Positions 34,064 through 34,190 of a stretch of DNA of 34,190 nt are shown here, piece after piece (positions within the stretch are counted from its first letter, which is position 1; every line of letters starts with the position of its first letter). The DNA lies in the NCBI RefSeq assembly GCF_012395185.1, contig NZ_JAAZTU010000041.1, positions 1 to 34,190 of the forward strand, written 5' to 3'. The notes below the pieces were generated by a model. It was not told where the DNA came from, searched no databases, and saw only the letters and a list, made by a program, of their open reading frames with translations. Both the position numbers and the translations under genes were made by a program. The stretch comes from Vibrio aestuarianus. GTDB taxonomy: Bacteria > Pseudomonadota > Gammaproteobacteria > Enterobacterales > Vibrionaceae.

Positions 34064-34190
34064 GGCGTTGTTGACTAAATCAGTTGGAACCTTTTCTCAG
34101 TCCTGCGATCTGATCCCATGTAGTAGAAGCATGGTGTTGTTATGGGTAAGTCGAAGAAGAAGATAGCGAACTGGAGTGAGTATAATGAAG
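34064..34190 (+). mobile_element. IS5-family element, 5' end (right copy, partial)
   Basis: Inverted-repeat tip GGCGTTGTTGACTAAATC at 34064, then the leader, continuing out of the window. Exact reverse complement of positions 1-127. Confidence 0.9.
34142..34190 (+). CDS. IS5-family transposase, N-terminal fragment
   Basis: ATG 34142 begins MGKSKKKIANWSEYNE and runs off the edge. Identical to the left-hand fragment. Confidence 0.8.
   Translation, partial: MGKSKKKIANWSEYNE

Noticed and set aside
1..34190. CRISPR arrays, tRNA or rRNA genes
   Set aside because: No regularly spaced repeats and no cloverleaf or rRNA-like sequence was recognised on reading both strands.

Overview
The window looks like Vibrio-type (Vibrionaceae or close gammaproteobacterial) accessory DNA. 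The basis is gene style: AlpA/RadC/DUF2787 island genes, a fadBA-type beta-oxidation operon, and IS903-group IS5, IS66, IS110, IS4, IS200, IS481 and ISL3 debris. No housekeeping locus pins the species. The first and last 127 bases are exact reverse complements of each other. Both are the 5' end of the same IS5-family element, facing outward. The segment is therefore bounded by two inverted IS copies and is probably a whole contig that stopped in that repeat.

Left part (128-9320): a 5'-truncated serine beta-lactamase-fold hydrolase pseudogene; a LysR regulator; a periplasmic Cys Ntn-hydrolase (linear amide C-N hydrolase) whose promoter carries the same palindrome as the lysR promoter; a frameshifted second LysR gene; a small exported barrel-like protein; an exported N-acyl-D-amino-acid deacylase-like amidohydrolase; a COG0523 (CobW-type) metallochaperone; and a GntR-like C-terminal remnant.

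Middle-left (9500-18130): a small island without an integrase. It has a MatP-like DNA-binding protein, a divergent double winged-helix protein, a YagK/YfjJ (inovirus Gp2-like) Rep candidate, and a leftward block (radC, two DUF2787 genes, two unknown small genes, a WYL regulator, a lipoprotein). AlpA and a broken RNase H-like gene read rightward.

Middle-right (18400-29700): an IS5 remnant and IS110 fragment, a crotonase followed by a second Ntn-hydrolase, an IS4-type/unknown/IS66 graveyard, a small lipoprotein, a 24-bp-arm perfect palindrome, and a fadB-fadA operon broken by several frameshifts and stops. It ends with an intact IS5-family element (9-bp target duplication) sitting inside a dead IS200-type tnpA.

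Right part (29835-34063): a divergent AraC regulator, a second barrel-like protein paralogous to the first, a third Ntn-hydrolase, then IS481, IS5 and ISL3 fragments.

Recurring theme: exported amide hydrolases (three Ntn-hydrolases, a D-aminoacylase and a serine hydrolase relic) with dedicated regulators and paired barrel-like proteins, together with fatty-acyl beta-oxidation genes. A reasonable hypothesis is capture and hydrolysis of N-acyl amides or conjugates at the cell surface. The substrate cannot be read from sequence, and several parts are already decaying.
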